DNA of 64,000 nucleotides from Enterobacter sp. EA-1 (GTDB taxonomy: Bacteria; Pseudomonadota; Gammaproteobacteria; Enterobacterales; Enterobacteriaceae), in the NCBI GenBank assembly GCA_002886105.1, contig CP025776.1:62001-126000 (forward strand), written 5' to 3'. The notes under the pieces were generated by a model, which had not been told where the DNA came from, did no database searches, and saw only the letters and a program-made list of their open reading frames with translations. Within the stretch, counting starts at the first letter, position 1, and the number at the start of each line of letters is the position of its first letter. Made by a program: the position numbers and the translations under genes. This document shows positions 1-10,055 of the stretch, in pieces.

Positions 1-1391
1 CCGGGGAGCTTCAGTTACGGCGCCGGCATTAAACTGCCGTCTGCGCCAAACCCGAAAGACAAGAATCTGACGCTCAGTACGGCGGGGAATGACTTAACCA
101 CCGACACGCTCAGCACGCGACTGATCCACTATTTTAATGACGACTGGTCAATGACTGCCGGGGTGGGCTGGCAGCAGGCCGACCGTGCGATGCGTTCGGT
201 CAGCAGCACCATCACGAACAGCGACGGCGATATTACCCGCTCGCTGAGCGACTCCAGCGCAGCGGGCCGTTTCCAGTGCTGAGCAACACCGTAACCCTGA
301 ACGGCCACGTCGATACCGGCAGCATCGGCCACGATCTGGCGCTCTCCACCACCGGCTATGTCTGGTCGATTTATGGCGCGAAAGGTTCCACCACGCGTTA
401 CTCGCTTGGTAGTAGCAATATGTATTCGCCATCGGCCATGAGTGAACCGGGCGACGGGCGTATCAACGTCAACGGCTCGCGTTACAAGTCCAGCGAGAAC
501 ACCCAGCAGAGCATCACCCTTGGTGATACGGTGACCTTCAACCCGCAGTGGTCGGCGATGTTCTACCTGGAGCCAAAGCTGGCTGCAAACAAAGAACTAC
601 AACAGTTCCGGCAATCAGACCGGGCAGGATGATCAAAACGGATTAAGCCCGAACGTGGCGCTGATGTACAAAATCACCCCGGCGCTGATGGCCTACGTCA
701 GCTATGCGGACTCGCTGGAGCAAGGCGGCACCGCCTCCACCGGCAGCGGCATCAAAAACGAAGGCCAGACGCTGGACCCGTACCGCAGTCAGCAGTATGA
801 AGCGGGTCTGAAAGCCGATCCTCGGGGATCTGAACCTCGGTGCGGCGATCTTCCGCCTGAAACGCCCGTTCGCTTATGTCGACCCAACCGACATGGTTTA
901 CAAAGAGCAGGGCGAGCAGGTGAACAACGGGCTGGAGCTGACTGCTACCGGGCATGTGTATGACGGGCTGAATATCTACAGCGGCGTGACTTTCCTCGAC
1001 CCACAACTGAAAGATACCGTCTCGGAAAGTACCACCAACAAACGCGTGGTCGGCGTGCCGAAAGTGCAGGCTAACCTGCTGGTTGAATACAACCTGCCGT
1101 CAATGCCGGAACTGGTCTACAGCGCCAACATCCACTACACCGGTAAACGCGCCGCCAACGATACCAACTCCGCGTGGGCCGACAGCTACACCACGCTGGA
1201 TCTCGGCACGCGTTACCGCACCAAAATCAGCGATATCCCCACTACGCTACGCCTGACGGTGAATAACGTGACCAACGAGCACTACTGGGCGTCTATCTTC
1301 CCGTCGAGCACCGATGGCGACGGCGGTTCCCCAAGCGCGTTCCTCGGGCAGTGGTCGTGAAGTACGCGCTACCGTAACGTTCGACTTCTGA
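1..1391 (+). CDS. TonB-dependent siderophore receptor, 3' part
   Basis: Outer-membrane beta-barrel receptor that imports a ferric siderophore using TonB energy. The 5' end (signal peptide, plug) lies outside the window. The visible part is barrel strands: alternating aromatic/hydrophobic stretches such as ALMAYVSYADSLEQG, a late YEAGLK motif and the carboxy-terminal strand ending RATVTFDF, with terminal Phe as expected for BamA recognition. The reading frame is broken at about 280, 600-650, 820-890 and 1355, but the pieces join into one colinear barrel, so I treat these as sequence errors. A periplasmic iron-binding protein gene follows 12 bp downstream, indicating one iron-uptake operon. The exact siderophore cannot be read from this part. 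Confidence 0.88.
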
Positions 1392-1403
1392 GTGGAGTGA
1401 AAC

Positions 1404-2404
1404 ATGAAACGGCTTCTCGCCCTTGTTCTGTGCGGGCATGTTAGTCAGTGGCGGCCTGCGGGCCGCTGATATACACGCAGATGTGCGCATTGCTTCCCCG
1501 TGGCCCGCGCAGAACACCATTATCACCATGCTGGGTTATGGCGAAAACATTGTGGGGACGTCCAGCGTGGCGCAACAGATCCCGCTGTTTCGCCAGAGTC
1601 TGCCGCGCATTGCAAACGTGGCGGTGGTCAGCGTGAATGTGGGTCATGAGGCTGAATCCGGAGCAGTTGATTGCACTGGGTGCGCAACTGGTTTTTTGTG
1701 CCGAAAGGCATGGCGGTGCCACAGGACGATATGCTGGCGAAAACCGGTGTGCGTGTGCTGGCGTTTGAAGCCAACTCGATGGCAGCGCTGACCCATCGTG
1801 TGCAGCAAACCGCCGATGTGCTGGGCACGGATGCGCAGCAAAAAGCCCGCGACTACCAGCGCTATTTCGATCGTAATGCCGGGCTGGTGAAAACCCGCCT
1901 TGCGGATCTACCTGCGTTTGAGCGGGTGACGGTCTATCACAGCATGGGCAATGCGCTCACGACCACCGGCCGCCCGTCGTTGAATCAGGACTGGATGGAT
2001 CTGGCGGGGGCGCGCAATGTGGCGGAAAACTGGTTTAGCGACAAGAAAAACAGCGCCGGGGAAGTGGCGCTGGAAAAGTGGTGGCCGCAAATCCGTCGGT
2101 GATTGTGGCGATGAACCGCCGCGATGCGCAGGCGATCCAGACGTCGCCACAATGGGCGGGTGTGGATGCGGTGGTTCACCATCGCGTGTATGCCAACCCG
2201 AAAGGGATGTTCTGGTGGTGCCGGGAAACCAGCGAAGAGGCGTTACAGTTCCTGTGGCTGGCGAAAATGCTCTACCCGCAGCGCTTTGCTGATGTGGATA
2301 TGCAGCAAGAAACGCGGGATTTTTACCAGCACTTCTTTGGCATTACGCTCAGTGACACGCAAATTGCCGACATCCTCAACCCACCCGCGCAGGTTGGGCT
2401 GTAA
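1404..2404 (+). CDS. Periplasmic substrate-binding protein of a ferric-siderophore ABC transporter
   Basis: Soluble periplasmic binding protein (helical-backbone, FhuD/BtuF/TroA-like) that would pass iron complex or heme from the periplasm to an inner-membrane ABC permease. Starts ATG AAA CGG with a GAGTGGAG ribosome site and a short signal peptide. The mature part begins ADIHADVRIASPWPAQN and shows the two-lobe pattern: MLGYGENIVGTSS, LNPEQLIALGAQLVF, and a carboxy lobe with NPSVIVAMN and KGMFWWC. Frame breaks at about 1430, 1650 and 2080. It directly follows the TonB receptor in the same direction. No permease or ATPase gene follows, since a LysR gene is next, so the rest of the transporter must be elsewhere or upstream. 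Confidence 0.82.
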
Positions 2405-2474
2405 GCCCCAAAAAAAACGCGGCGTAGACTGAAACTGACCGCCGCCGTACCTTGGGTTATCCGACCGGGTATGG

Positions 2475-2489
2475 CGCGGTTTAACCGCG
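2475..2489. promoter_or_regulatory. Inverted repeat upstream of LysR gene
   Basis: CGCGGTT-T-AACCGCG is a perfect 7-bp inverted repeat with a one-base centre in the gap between the binding-protein gene and the LysR gene. It could be an operator or a weak hairpin terminator. No T-run follows on the plus strand, so an operator is somewhat more likely. Confidence 0.4.
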
Positions 2490-2578
2490 TCACATATTCA
2501 CAGGCGTAATGTGTGATCCCGCCGGAGAGCGATTATTATAGGGCGATAAAACCAAACCTATATCGTGAGGGCGTGTCG

Positions 2579-3493
2579 GTGGAACTTCACCAGCTCAGGT
2601 GCTTTATTGCCGTGGCGGACGAGCTGCATTTTGGTCACGCGGCGCAAAAAATGGAGATGCTGCCTTCTGCGCTGGGCCGCTATATTAAGCTGCTGGAAGA
2701 GGATCTCGGCACGCGGTTATTATCGCGCTCGACGCGCAATGTCTCCCTCACGCCCCACGGCGCGCTGTTTTTACCGGAAGCGCGGGAACTGGTGGCGCGT
2801 GCAGACGATATCGAAAAACGCTTTCAGACGCTGGCGCGGCAGAACGCAGGAAAACTGCGGATTGGTGCGATCGACAGCGCGGCGGTCAGCCTTATTCCCC
2901 ATGTATTGCACCATTTTCGCGAGCGCTGGCACGGTGTGGAACTGAGTTTTCTGGAAGATAAATCGTCGCGTTTGCTGCCAAAGCTGAAAACCGGCAGGTT
3001 GGATCTGATTTTTATTCGCCCGCAAAGCCAGATGGACAGCGCGTTGCATAGCGAGTTTCTGTTTTACGAAGATGTGGTGCTGGCGATTTCCGATAAGCAC
3101 CCACTGGCCAACCGCAGTGAAATCAATGTTGATGATTTACGCGATATCCCGCTGATTGTGCCGGAAAAACGCGTACGCCCACACAGCTACGATTTAACCT
3201 TAAGCCTGTTTGAACATGCCAGTTTTAAACCGACGCTGATTCAAATTGCCGATGAAAAACAGACCATTATTAATATGGTGGCGGCAGAACTGGGCGCGGC
3301 GATTATGCCTCGTTGGGTTATGCGCATGGCGGCGCTGAATATTAAATTCATTCCGATTGGCGAGGGCTACGACTCGATTCGCAGTAAATTGCCGATGGCC
3401 GCCGTATGGGTGGCAGGGGCACGGGATGAAGCGCGGGATAATATGATGCAAGTGGTAATGCATGAATTACCGGTGATTTCGGATCTCTATTAA
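2579..3493 (+). CDS. LysR-family transcriptional regulator
   Basis: DNA-binding regulator of about 304 residues, intact in one frame. An amino-terminal winged helix-turn-helix (LHQLRCFIAVADELHFGHAA, then LPSALGRYIKLLEEDLGTRLL) is followed by the linker helix and the two-lobe effector-binding domain (KLRIGAIDSAAVSLIPHVL, LDLIFIRPQS). An upstream ATG at 2513 is open but would add 20 atypical residues. GTG at 2579 starts exactly at the family's VELHQLRCF and has GAGG eight bases upstream. It converges on the MFS/fumarase/FAH operon, with the repeat array between, and may regulate it. The effector is unknown. Confidence 0.9.
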   Translation: MELHQLRCFIAVADELHFGHAAQKMEMLPSALGRYIKLLEEDLGTRLLSRSTRNVSLTPHGALFLPEARELVARADDIEKRFQTLARQNAGKLRIGAIDSAAVSLIPHVLHHFRERWHGVELSFLEDKSSRLLPKLKTGRLDLIFIRPQSQMDSALHSEFLFYEDVVLAISDKHPLANRSEINVDDLRDIPLIVPEKRVRPHSYDLTLSLFEHASFKPTLIQIADEKQTIINMVAAELGAAIMPRWVMRMAALNIKFIPIGEGYDSIRSKLPMAAVWVAGARDEARDNMMQVVMHELPVISDLY

Positions 3494-3499
3494 CTGGTA

Positions 3500-3950
3500 A
3501 ATCCCCTCTCCCCGTGGGAGAGGGCCGAGGGAAAACCACAGCACTATGCCATTGCATTCGACAGCGCGTTTCCCCTGACGGCCAGTGCGTTAAGTTCCCT
3601 CTCCCCTGTGGGGAGAGGGCCGGGAAAACCACAGCACTACGCCACCGCGTTCGACAGCGCGTTTCCCCTGACGGCCGAGGTTCGTTAAGTTCCCTCTCCC
3701 CTGTGGAGAGGGCCGAGGGGAAAACCACAGCACTACGCCACCGGGTTCGACAGCGCGTTTCCCCTGACGGCCGTTCGTTAAGTTCCCTCTCCTGTGGGGG
3801 AGAGGGTCAGAATGAGGGGAAAACCACAGCACTATGCCATTGCGTTCGACAGCGCGTTTCGCCGGGCGGCCGGTGCGTTAAGTTCCCTCTCCCCTGTGGG
3901 GAGAGGGTCAGGGTGAGGGAAAACCACAGCACTACGCCATTGCATTCGAC
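3500..3950. repeat. Five-copy tandem array: REP-like hairpin plus FAH gene 3' end
   Basis: Five tandem units of about 93-100 bp begin near 3500, 3597, 3692, 3785 and 3885. Each starts with the REP-like inverted repeat CCCTCTCCCC-TGT-GGGGAGAGGG. This is followed by AAAACCACAGCACTA and by GCATTCGACAGCGCG or a close variant. That second part is the reverse complement of the last eight codons and stop of the minus-strand FAH gene, which the fifth unit joins seamlessly. Units differ by point changes, so they are not identical assembly stutter. The array sits between the ends of two convergent genes. Confidence 0.85.
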
Positions 3951-4794
3951 AGCGCGGTAACGCGGTTGACCCCGGAGCGGCCAATGTTGCCGATTTCCAC
4001 CTCGATCACATCCCCTTCCTTCATAAACAGCGGCGGCGTCCGTTTTTGCCCACGCCCCCCGGCGAACCGGTAATGATCACGTCGCCTGCCTGCAGCGGGC
4101 TAAAGCGGGAAATATATTCCACCAGCATGGCGACGGAGTTGATCATATTGTGGGTCGAATCGTTCTGTACGCGATTGCCGTTCAGCCCGGTGCTGATCGC
4201 CAAATCCTGCGGGTCGTGGATCTCATCGCGGGTCACCATCCACGGGCCGAACGCGCCGGTTTTGCGCCAGTTCTTGCCCGACGTGAACCCGAGGTATACT
4301 GCATATCACGTACTGAGCCATCCATAAAACAGCTGTAACCGGCGATATGTTCTAACGCGTTGTCGCGGCTGACATTATCCGTATCTTTGCCGATCACCAC
4401 CGCGAGCTCGCCTTCGTAATCAAACTCATTGCTGCTGTCGGGTTTGCACACCACGTCGCCATGTGCGGAGAGCGTATCCGCGAAGCGAACAAACAGGGTC
4501 GGCGCATCGATGGTTTGTTCGAACTCGATCCGCTTTTCCATGTAGTTCATGCCCACGCAGAAAATTTTATTGGGATTTTCAATGACCGGCAGAAAACGGA
4601 TCTCATCGGCGTGAAAATCCGCCTGCGCCGGGATCATCGGCGCCAGTTCCGCCAGCGCATTGCCCGCGATGGCGGATTTCAGAATCCGGGAAATACGCCG
4701 ATAAGCGTTTCCCCCAAATCAAAAACCTGCGTGCCGTCAATGCAACCCCATGTTTTTCACCGGATGTCGGGTTAACAAAACTCAGTAACTTCAT
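3932..4794 (-). CDS. Fumarylacetoacetate hydrolase (FAH) family protein
   Basis: Metal-dependent hydrolase or decarboxylase of the FAH superfamily, cleaving a carbon-carbon bond in a beta-diketo or related acid. Start MKLLSFVNPTSGEKHGV. Family signatures are FCVGMNYMEK, the metal ligands in FDYEGELAVVIGK, the SVRD segment, and ISRFSPLQAGDVIITGSPGGV near the end. It finishes NRVTALSNAMA-stop inside the repeat array. Frame breaks at about 4040, 4235-4300 and 4660-4740. It is the last gene of a minus-strand operon after the fumarase, 26 bp apart, which suggests catabolism of a C4/C5 dicarboxylate. The exact substrate is not evident. Confidence 0.88.
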
Positions 4795-4820
4795 GATAAT
4801 ACCTGTGCCTGAACGGCGGG

Positions 4821-6321
4821 TTATTTAATAAACTTAACCTGCTGATTAATCTCTTCAATAATCGGCAGTTTTCGTGCGTTGTAGACTTTCTTGTTCTCTT
4901 CGAACAGGTTATTGCCTTCGCAGTCGATCGAGATAATTAACGGGCCGAACTCTTTTACCCGGTTGACCCACAAGGTCTCCGGCATCCCTAAATCGCGCCA
5001 CTGGGCATCTTCGATTTTCTCTCTACGCAGGTGGCCGCCAGCACCGCGCAACCGCCGAGGGAACACCGCGTGCACCGCTTTGTGCGTGCGGCAGCCCTCT
5101 TCGGTGTTCGGCCCCATCCCGCCTTTACCGACGATCAGCTTCACGCCCGTCTGCTCGATAAACTCTTTCTCGAACTTTTCCATGCGCATGCTGGTGGTCG
5201 GTCCAATCGAGATCATCTCGAATTCATTTTCGCCTTTCTCCACCACGATTGGACCGGCGTGGAAAATCGCCAGACCTTTCAGGTCGACCGGCAGCTCGCG
5301 CTTTAACTCAATCAGGCGGCGGTGCGCCACATCGCGGCAGGTCACCAGTGTGCCGGTCAGGTAGACAATGTCGCCGGGGGCTTCAGGGAGAGTAAGTCTT
5401 CGTCTTTAATGGGTGTGGTGAGCACTTTTTCATAATACAGCCCCCCTGGTGGGAAAGAATTTCGTAAGAGAGATCGGCGTTAAAACGGATTGCGCCACGG
5501 CGGTGCGCCCAGCAACCGGTGGAAACCGCCACGCCAATGGTCGACGGGTGGCGGGCGGAGGACTCAATGTTGACGCCCATCACCGACGCTTTGCCGCCCA
5601 GCCCCTGTGGCCCCAGTCCGACTTTGTTCAGACCCTCTTCCAACAGTGCTTCCATTTTGGCGGCGTCCGGGTTCGGGTGGCAGGAGTCCACCGGGCGCAG
5701 AATCGCTTTCTTGGAAAGACGCGCGGCTGTTTCTACCGACGTCGACACGCCAACGCCAACCAGCAGCGGCGGGCAGGCATTCACGCCGTAGGAGGTGATC
5801 ACGTCAAACACGAACTGGTTGACGCCTTCATAGCCCGGCATCAATACTTTAGCCGCGCCCGGCAGCGAACAACCGCCGCCAGCCATGTACACTTCAATGG
5901 TGCAGCTGTCATCATCCGGGATGATTTCCCAGTCCAGCCACGGTATGCGCGAGCCGGTATTGGTGCCGGTGTTTTTCTCAATGAAGGTTTCTACTGCGTT
6001 GTGGCGCAGCGGTGCTTTTGGTGGCTTCCAGCGTGGCGGTTTTCAGAATCGACTCCAGCCCGCTTAAGTAGGGGAATTTCGCCCCGCAGGTGATGAAGTA
6101 CTGGATCACCCCGGTGTCCTGGCAGCACGGGCGATCCAGCTCGTCGGCCCGTTTCTGGTTCTCAAACATGGAGTCGTACACCGCTACAGCCAGCGGTGCG
6201 TCCTCTTCCGCACGCAGTGCTTCGAGTTTTTCATAACGTCTGTTGGCAGACGTTTCCCGACATACCCGGTAAAGCGGGTCATCACGTCAGTTAATGACGA
6301 AATTGCTTCAGATGTGCTCAC
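4821..6321 (-). CDS. Class I (iron-sulfur) fumarate hydratase / tartrate dehydratase-like
   Basis: About 500-residue fused two-domain hydro-lyase (TtdA-like then TtdB-like) that adds or removes water on fumarate, tartrate or mesaconate using a [4Fe-4S] cluster. Cysteine sites expected for the cluster are in [27 protein letters not shown] and [12 protein letters not shown]. The beta part shows [20 protein letters not shown] and [13 protein letters not shown] choose GTG at 6321: the in-frame ATG GAG CAT ATT just before it contains GGAG at ideal spacing. Frame breaks at about 5020, 5400-5450, 6010 and 6190. Nine bases separate the upstream transporter's stop from the in-frame ATG at 6333. Substrate specificity is open. 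Confidence 0.9.
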
Positions 6322-6341
6322 AATATGCTCCATTTCTTATT

Positions 6342-7632
6342 TCAGGCTAATGAGCTCTTCATTGCCTTACGTTTACGGCTAATTTCGATAGAGAGGGTCA
6401 GGACGGCGGAAACCACCAGCATGCCTGCCACGCACCAGAGGGCGAGGGAGAAGTCACCGGTGGTCTCTTTCAGCCAGCCGATCACCGCCGGGCCAGCGAA
6501 CCCACCCAGTTGCCAATTGAGTTGATGGCAGCGAGGCCTGCTGCCGCAGCCGGTCCATTGAGGAACAGCGACGGGATGCTCCACAGCGGTGGCTTACAGG
6601 ACGAGATACCGACGTTGGCCATCACCAGCGCGAAGATGGCCAGCGGCAGGCTGTGCACCAACCCGGCGAGGATAAAACCGAGGCAGGCGAACAGGCAGGC
6701 GCTGACTACGTGCCGGTACGCTCTTTGGTTTTGTCGGAGTGTTTTGCCCACAGGATCATCGCCACAATCGACAGTGCCGCCGGGATGGCATTAATAAAGC
6801 CAATCTGGAACGTGGTCAGGCCGAAGGATTTAATAAACTGCGGCGACCAGATATTCAGCGAATAGAGGCCCGCCGACGTTCCGAAATAGACCACTGCCAG
6901 CGTCAGTACGCGAATATCGGTTAGCCCTTTCCAGATGCTGGTTTTCGCCTGACTGCCTTTGTTCTGGTTCTCTTCCGCCGGTGTTAATCAGCCACTGGGT
7001 TTCATCTTTGCTTAACCAGCGGTTTTTCTCCGGACGATCGTTGAGGATAGAAGAAGGTGAAAATACCCAGCAGGATGGCGGCAGCGGAATCCAGCATAAA
7101 CATCAGTTGCCAGCCTTTCAGGCCAAATGCACCGTGCATGCTTAAAATGGTGCCTGCCAGCGGCGAGCCAATCATCGACGAAATCGGCGCGGCCGCCATA
7201 AAGAACGCGATCACCTGCGCACGGCGTTTAATCGGGAACCGGTGCTTAAGTAGAGAATAATACCGGAGAAGAACCCGGCCTCAGCGACGCCTAATAAAAA
7301 GCGCAGAACATAAAAACCGGTCGAGGTTTCAACAAACATCATGCAGGCGGCAATAATACCCCAGCTCACCATAATACGGGCCAGCCAGATACGCGGTCCG
7401 ACTTTCTGCAAAATAACGTTTGAGGGAATATCTGTTAAGAAATAGCCAATAAAAAACATGCCCGCGCCAATACCAAATACCGTGGAGGAAAATCCTAAGT
7501 CCTCGGTTCATAGTGAGCGCGGCGAAGCCTATATTTATGCGGTCAAAGAATGCGATAAAATAAGCAAACATCACAAGGGTACGATACGCCGGATATTTTC
7601 CTGAGCGTAACCTGTTCAGTTGTAGAGTTCAT
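6342..7632 (-). CDS. MFS transporter, anion:cation symporter (ACS) family
   Basis: Twelve-helix inner-membrane permease of about 430 residues, of the tartrate/phthalate/hexuronate type. Signatures: [15 protein letters not shown] in helix 1, [21 protein letters not shown] (helix 2 and loop), [20 protein letters not shown] (helix 4, the ACS hallmark) and [12 protein letters not shown] late. Starts [13 protein letters not shown] at 7632. Frame breaks at about 7585, 7500, 7240, 7040, 6960, 6710 and 6500. First gene of the operon with a fumarase and an FAH protein, so it most likely imports the dicarboxylate they degrade. Roughly 330 bp of non-coding DNA upstream would hold the promoter. Confidence 0.88.
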
Positions 7633-7930
7633 AACATTGTTTTCCAGCAGTTAAAATAATAATGACAGGCAACGTTACGGAATAAAAATGCGACCTGCTG
7701 ACGAAACAACTATGAGAGGAATAAAACGGGGGATCATCCGGCGATGATTATATAAAAAATGCAAATAATCGATGGCGAAACAAAAACCGCGACGGAAATC
7801 CCGCTCGCGATCAATAAAACCTAAAAACTGTGCGATTATTAACAGAATGCCAGAAGTGATTTTACATTAATGAAACAATCGCTCCGACGAGGGAAAAACA
7901 GGATATGTGATAGGGTTCAAAATCCGGTGC
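7633..7930. other. Non-coding upstream region of the dicarboxylate operon
   Basis: About 300 bp, AT-rich, with no credible gene. It must contain the promoter of the minus-strand MFS/fumarase/FAH operon. I do not see a confident -35/-10 pair. Confidence 0.5.
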
Positions 7931-7957
7931 GAAATAAAAAGCCCGGCGAACCGGGCT
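7931..7957 (-). terminator. Rho-independent terminator after the nitroreductase gene
   Basis: On the minus strand AGCCCGG-TTCG-CCGGGCT forms a perfect seven-pair stem with a stable UUCG-type loop, followed by TTTTTATTTC. It lies just past the nitroreductase stop at 7965. Confidence 0.85.
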
Positions 7958-7964
7958 GACGGGC

Positions 7965-8614
7965 TTAGATAAAGGTAAAAATCTCGTCGCGCGGCAGGCG
8001 GGATTTTGGCAGCGCGGCGTTAAAGTCTTTTCGCTGCGAAAGCCCGAGGGAGACCAGCACCACGCTGGTCAGCCCTTTCTCACGCAGACCCAGTGCAAGG
8101 TCCAGCGCGCGCTGATCAAACCCTTCCATCGGCGTGGCGTCAATGTCGAGCATCGCGGCGCTCAGCAGCAGGCCGCCCAGCGCCGTAAACCTGTTTCTCC
8201 ATCCATTGTGGAATATCGCGCTGCTCGTAGCGGTGCATATCCACATAAGAGCGGCGACTCTTGTCCGGCCGGCCTGCGCGCCTTCGGCGACAAAGCGGCC
8301 ATCTTTTGCTCCTGCGCCAGCACGTTTTGCAGGTGCTGGTCATCGAGATCGCTGCGCATGCACAGGGCGATGACATGAGAGGCATTCAGCACTTTCGGTT
8401 CGTTATAGGCATACGCGCCGCTGGTGGATTTCGCTATCGTTTCACGGCCTTCCGGCGTGGAGGCAACCACAAAGTGCCACGGCTGTGAATTCACAGACGA
8501 GGGGCTGTTTTGCAGCACGTTAAGTAAGGTGTCAATTTTTTCCTGCGGCAGCGTTTTACCGGGTTCAAACGCTTTCACCGTATGGCGGGCAATCACAGCA
8601 TCATCAAGGGTCAT
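7965..8614 (-). CDS. NfsB-type NAD(P)H-dependent nitroreductase
   Basis: FMN flavoprotein of about 217 residues that reduces nitroaromatics and quinones with NAD(P)H. It aligns along its length with E. coli NfsB: AVIARHTVKAFEPGKTLP (ARHTVKAF binds FMN phosphate), NSPSSVNSQPWHFVVAST, NASHVIALC, ATPMEGFD, GLREKGLTSVVLVSLG and the end LPKSRLPRDEI. Start at 8614 has GGAG upstream. Frame breaks near 8190 and 8290. It is divergent from a LysR gene across a 184-bp gap with a palindromic site. Likely a paralogue of the housekeeping nfsB, not that gene itself. Confidence 0.88.
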
Positions 8615-8711
8615 CCTGTTTCTCCGGCGCAAAAATAACAAGTAGATTGAGGGGATTGTTGGAGGATAAACGCAAAAGATAACGAGATAAATCGCTGTAA
8701 AGAGGCAACAC

Positions 8712-8728
8712 TTTCACTCGGAGTGAAA
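8712..8728. promoter_or_regulatory. Palindromic LysR-type operator
   Basis: TTTCACTC-G-GAGTGAAA is a perfect 8+1+8 palindrome containing the T-N11-A pattern of LysR regulators. It lies between the divergent nitroreductase and LysR genes, the expected place for an autoregulatory and activating site. Confidence 0.7.
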
Positions 8729-8798
8729 ATGAAGTTTGCCTGCGCGCTATTTTCTGGCACAACAGACGGTGTACGCCCTTTTATCACCCGGAGAGACC

Positions 8799-9743
8799 AT
8801 GATTCGGCTGGAAGATGTCACGCTGTTTGTCCGCTCGGCGGCACTGGGAAGTTTTTCAAATGCCGCACGGGAAGCCGGTTTGCTGCCGGGCCGTGAGCGC
8901 GGCTGTGCACCGGCTGGAGCGGGATTTGGATAAGCGCTTGTTTGTGCGATCCACACGCAGCTTACGGCTGACGGCGGAAGGCGAAAAGTACCTGCCCTAC
9001 GCCCGGAGATGCTGGAAGTGGTGCACGCTGGTGCGGAAAGCCTGCACAGCGGCGATAACGAGATCAAGGGCGAGCTGCGTGTGGCGATGCCGTCGGACAT
9101 CGGCCGCAATGTGCTGTTGCCGCTGATCACCCGTTTTTGCCAGCAGCACCCAAAAGTGTCCTTGCGTCTTTCGCTGTCCGATCACATTAGCGATGTGTTC
9201 CGCGACCCGGTCGATATTGCTATTCGTTACGGCGTGCTGGATAACAGCAGCTATGTGGCATTGCCGCTGGCGGAAGATAACCGCCGCGTTCTGGCAGCCT
9301 CGCCTGCTTATCTGGCGCGCAACGGCCGCCCGCAAACGCTGGATGAGGTGGTGAATCACCCGTGCTTGTTGTTCACGATGAATAGCCGGGGCGTATGACA
9401 AGTGGAGCTTCCCGGAAAACGGCATGCGCCGCCAGCTTATCGTTAAGAGCCGCATGTTGTGCGATGACGCTGACGTGGCCCGGCGCTGGGCCATCGATGG
9501 GCTGGGGATTGTCTACAAATCGTGGATCGATCTCAGCGATGATGTGCTGGCGGACCGCCACCGGAGGTGCTTTTGCCGCAGCATCCGGGGGAGGCTGCAC
9601 CGTTAAACCTTATCTGCCCGCACCGTAAACAGTTTTCTCCGGCTATCCGCCACCTGCACAGCGCATTACGCGAACACCTTCAGCCGATCACCGCGCTGAT
9701 GACCAGTCACCCTGCGTTTAGATATGGTGGCAAGGCTGAATAA
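8799..9743 (+). CDS. LysR-family regulator, divergent from nitroreductase
   Basis: About 314 residues when joined. ATG at 8799 has CCGGAGAG upstream. Amino-terminal helix-turn-helix: MIRLEDVTLFVRSAALGSFS, NAAREAGLLP, then VHRLERDLDKRLFVRSTRSLR. The effector domain follows with GELRVAMPSDIGRNVLLPLI, DVFRDPVDIAIRYGVLDNSS and DDADVARRWAIDGLGIVYKSW, typical of the AaeR/DsdC-like subgroup. Frame breaks at about 8890, 9005, 9395 and 9565. It ends KAE-stop at 9743. It probably controls the divergent nitroreductase through the palindrome between them. Confidence 0.88.
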
Positions 9744-10055
9744 GTCTTTGCATTTAAAACGCTCAGTGAATGGCCTTGCTGGCTTGGCCTGTGCAGGGGA
9801 ATGTTCTCCGGCTCTATTTAAGGGGCATTTCCGGTACGTTTTGTCAGCGATGATTTCAACCATGACCTGTCAACCCTAAAAGGTAAGACAATTCACGGTT
9901 TTAAATATGAGAGATGAGCGTAATCTACTTATTTCTAATGGAAAAATTTCGCGGTATCCCTATGCTCTTCATGTGGTCATGGTAGTAAGTTGAACTTTTT
10001 AGGTAAGCTCGCTGTTAACTCCAAATTTAATGGATATATGGATATAAGGAAAAGA
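9744..10055. other. Gap upstream of muramidase module
   Basis: About 310 bp without a credible gene. Base composition changes from GC-rich to AT-rich in this stretch, marking entry into accessory DNA. It presumably carries the promoter of the effector pair. Confidence 0.5.

Noticed and set aside
3514-3960. Open reading frame of about 148 residues across the repeat array
   Set aside because: It is a by-product of repeats free of stops in that frame; the residues (repeated CHCIRQRVSPDG-like units) resemble no protein and the array derives from a gene end on the other strand.
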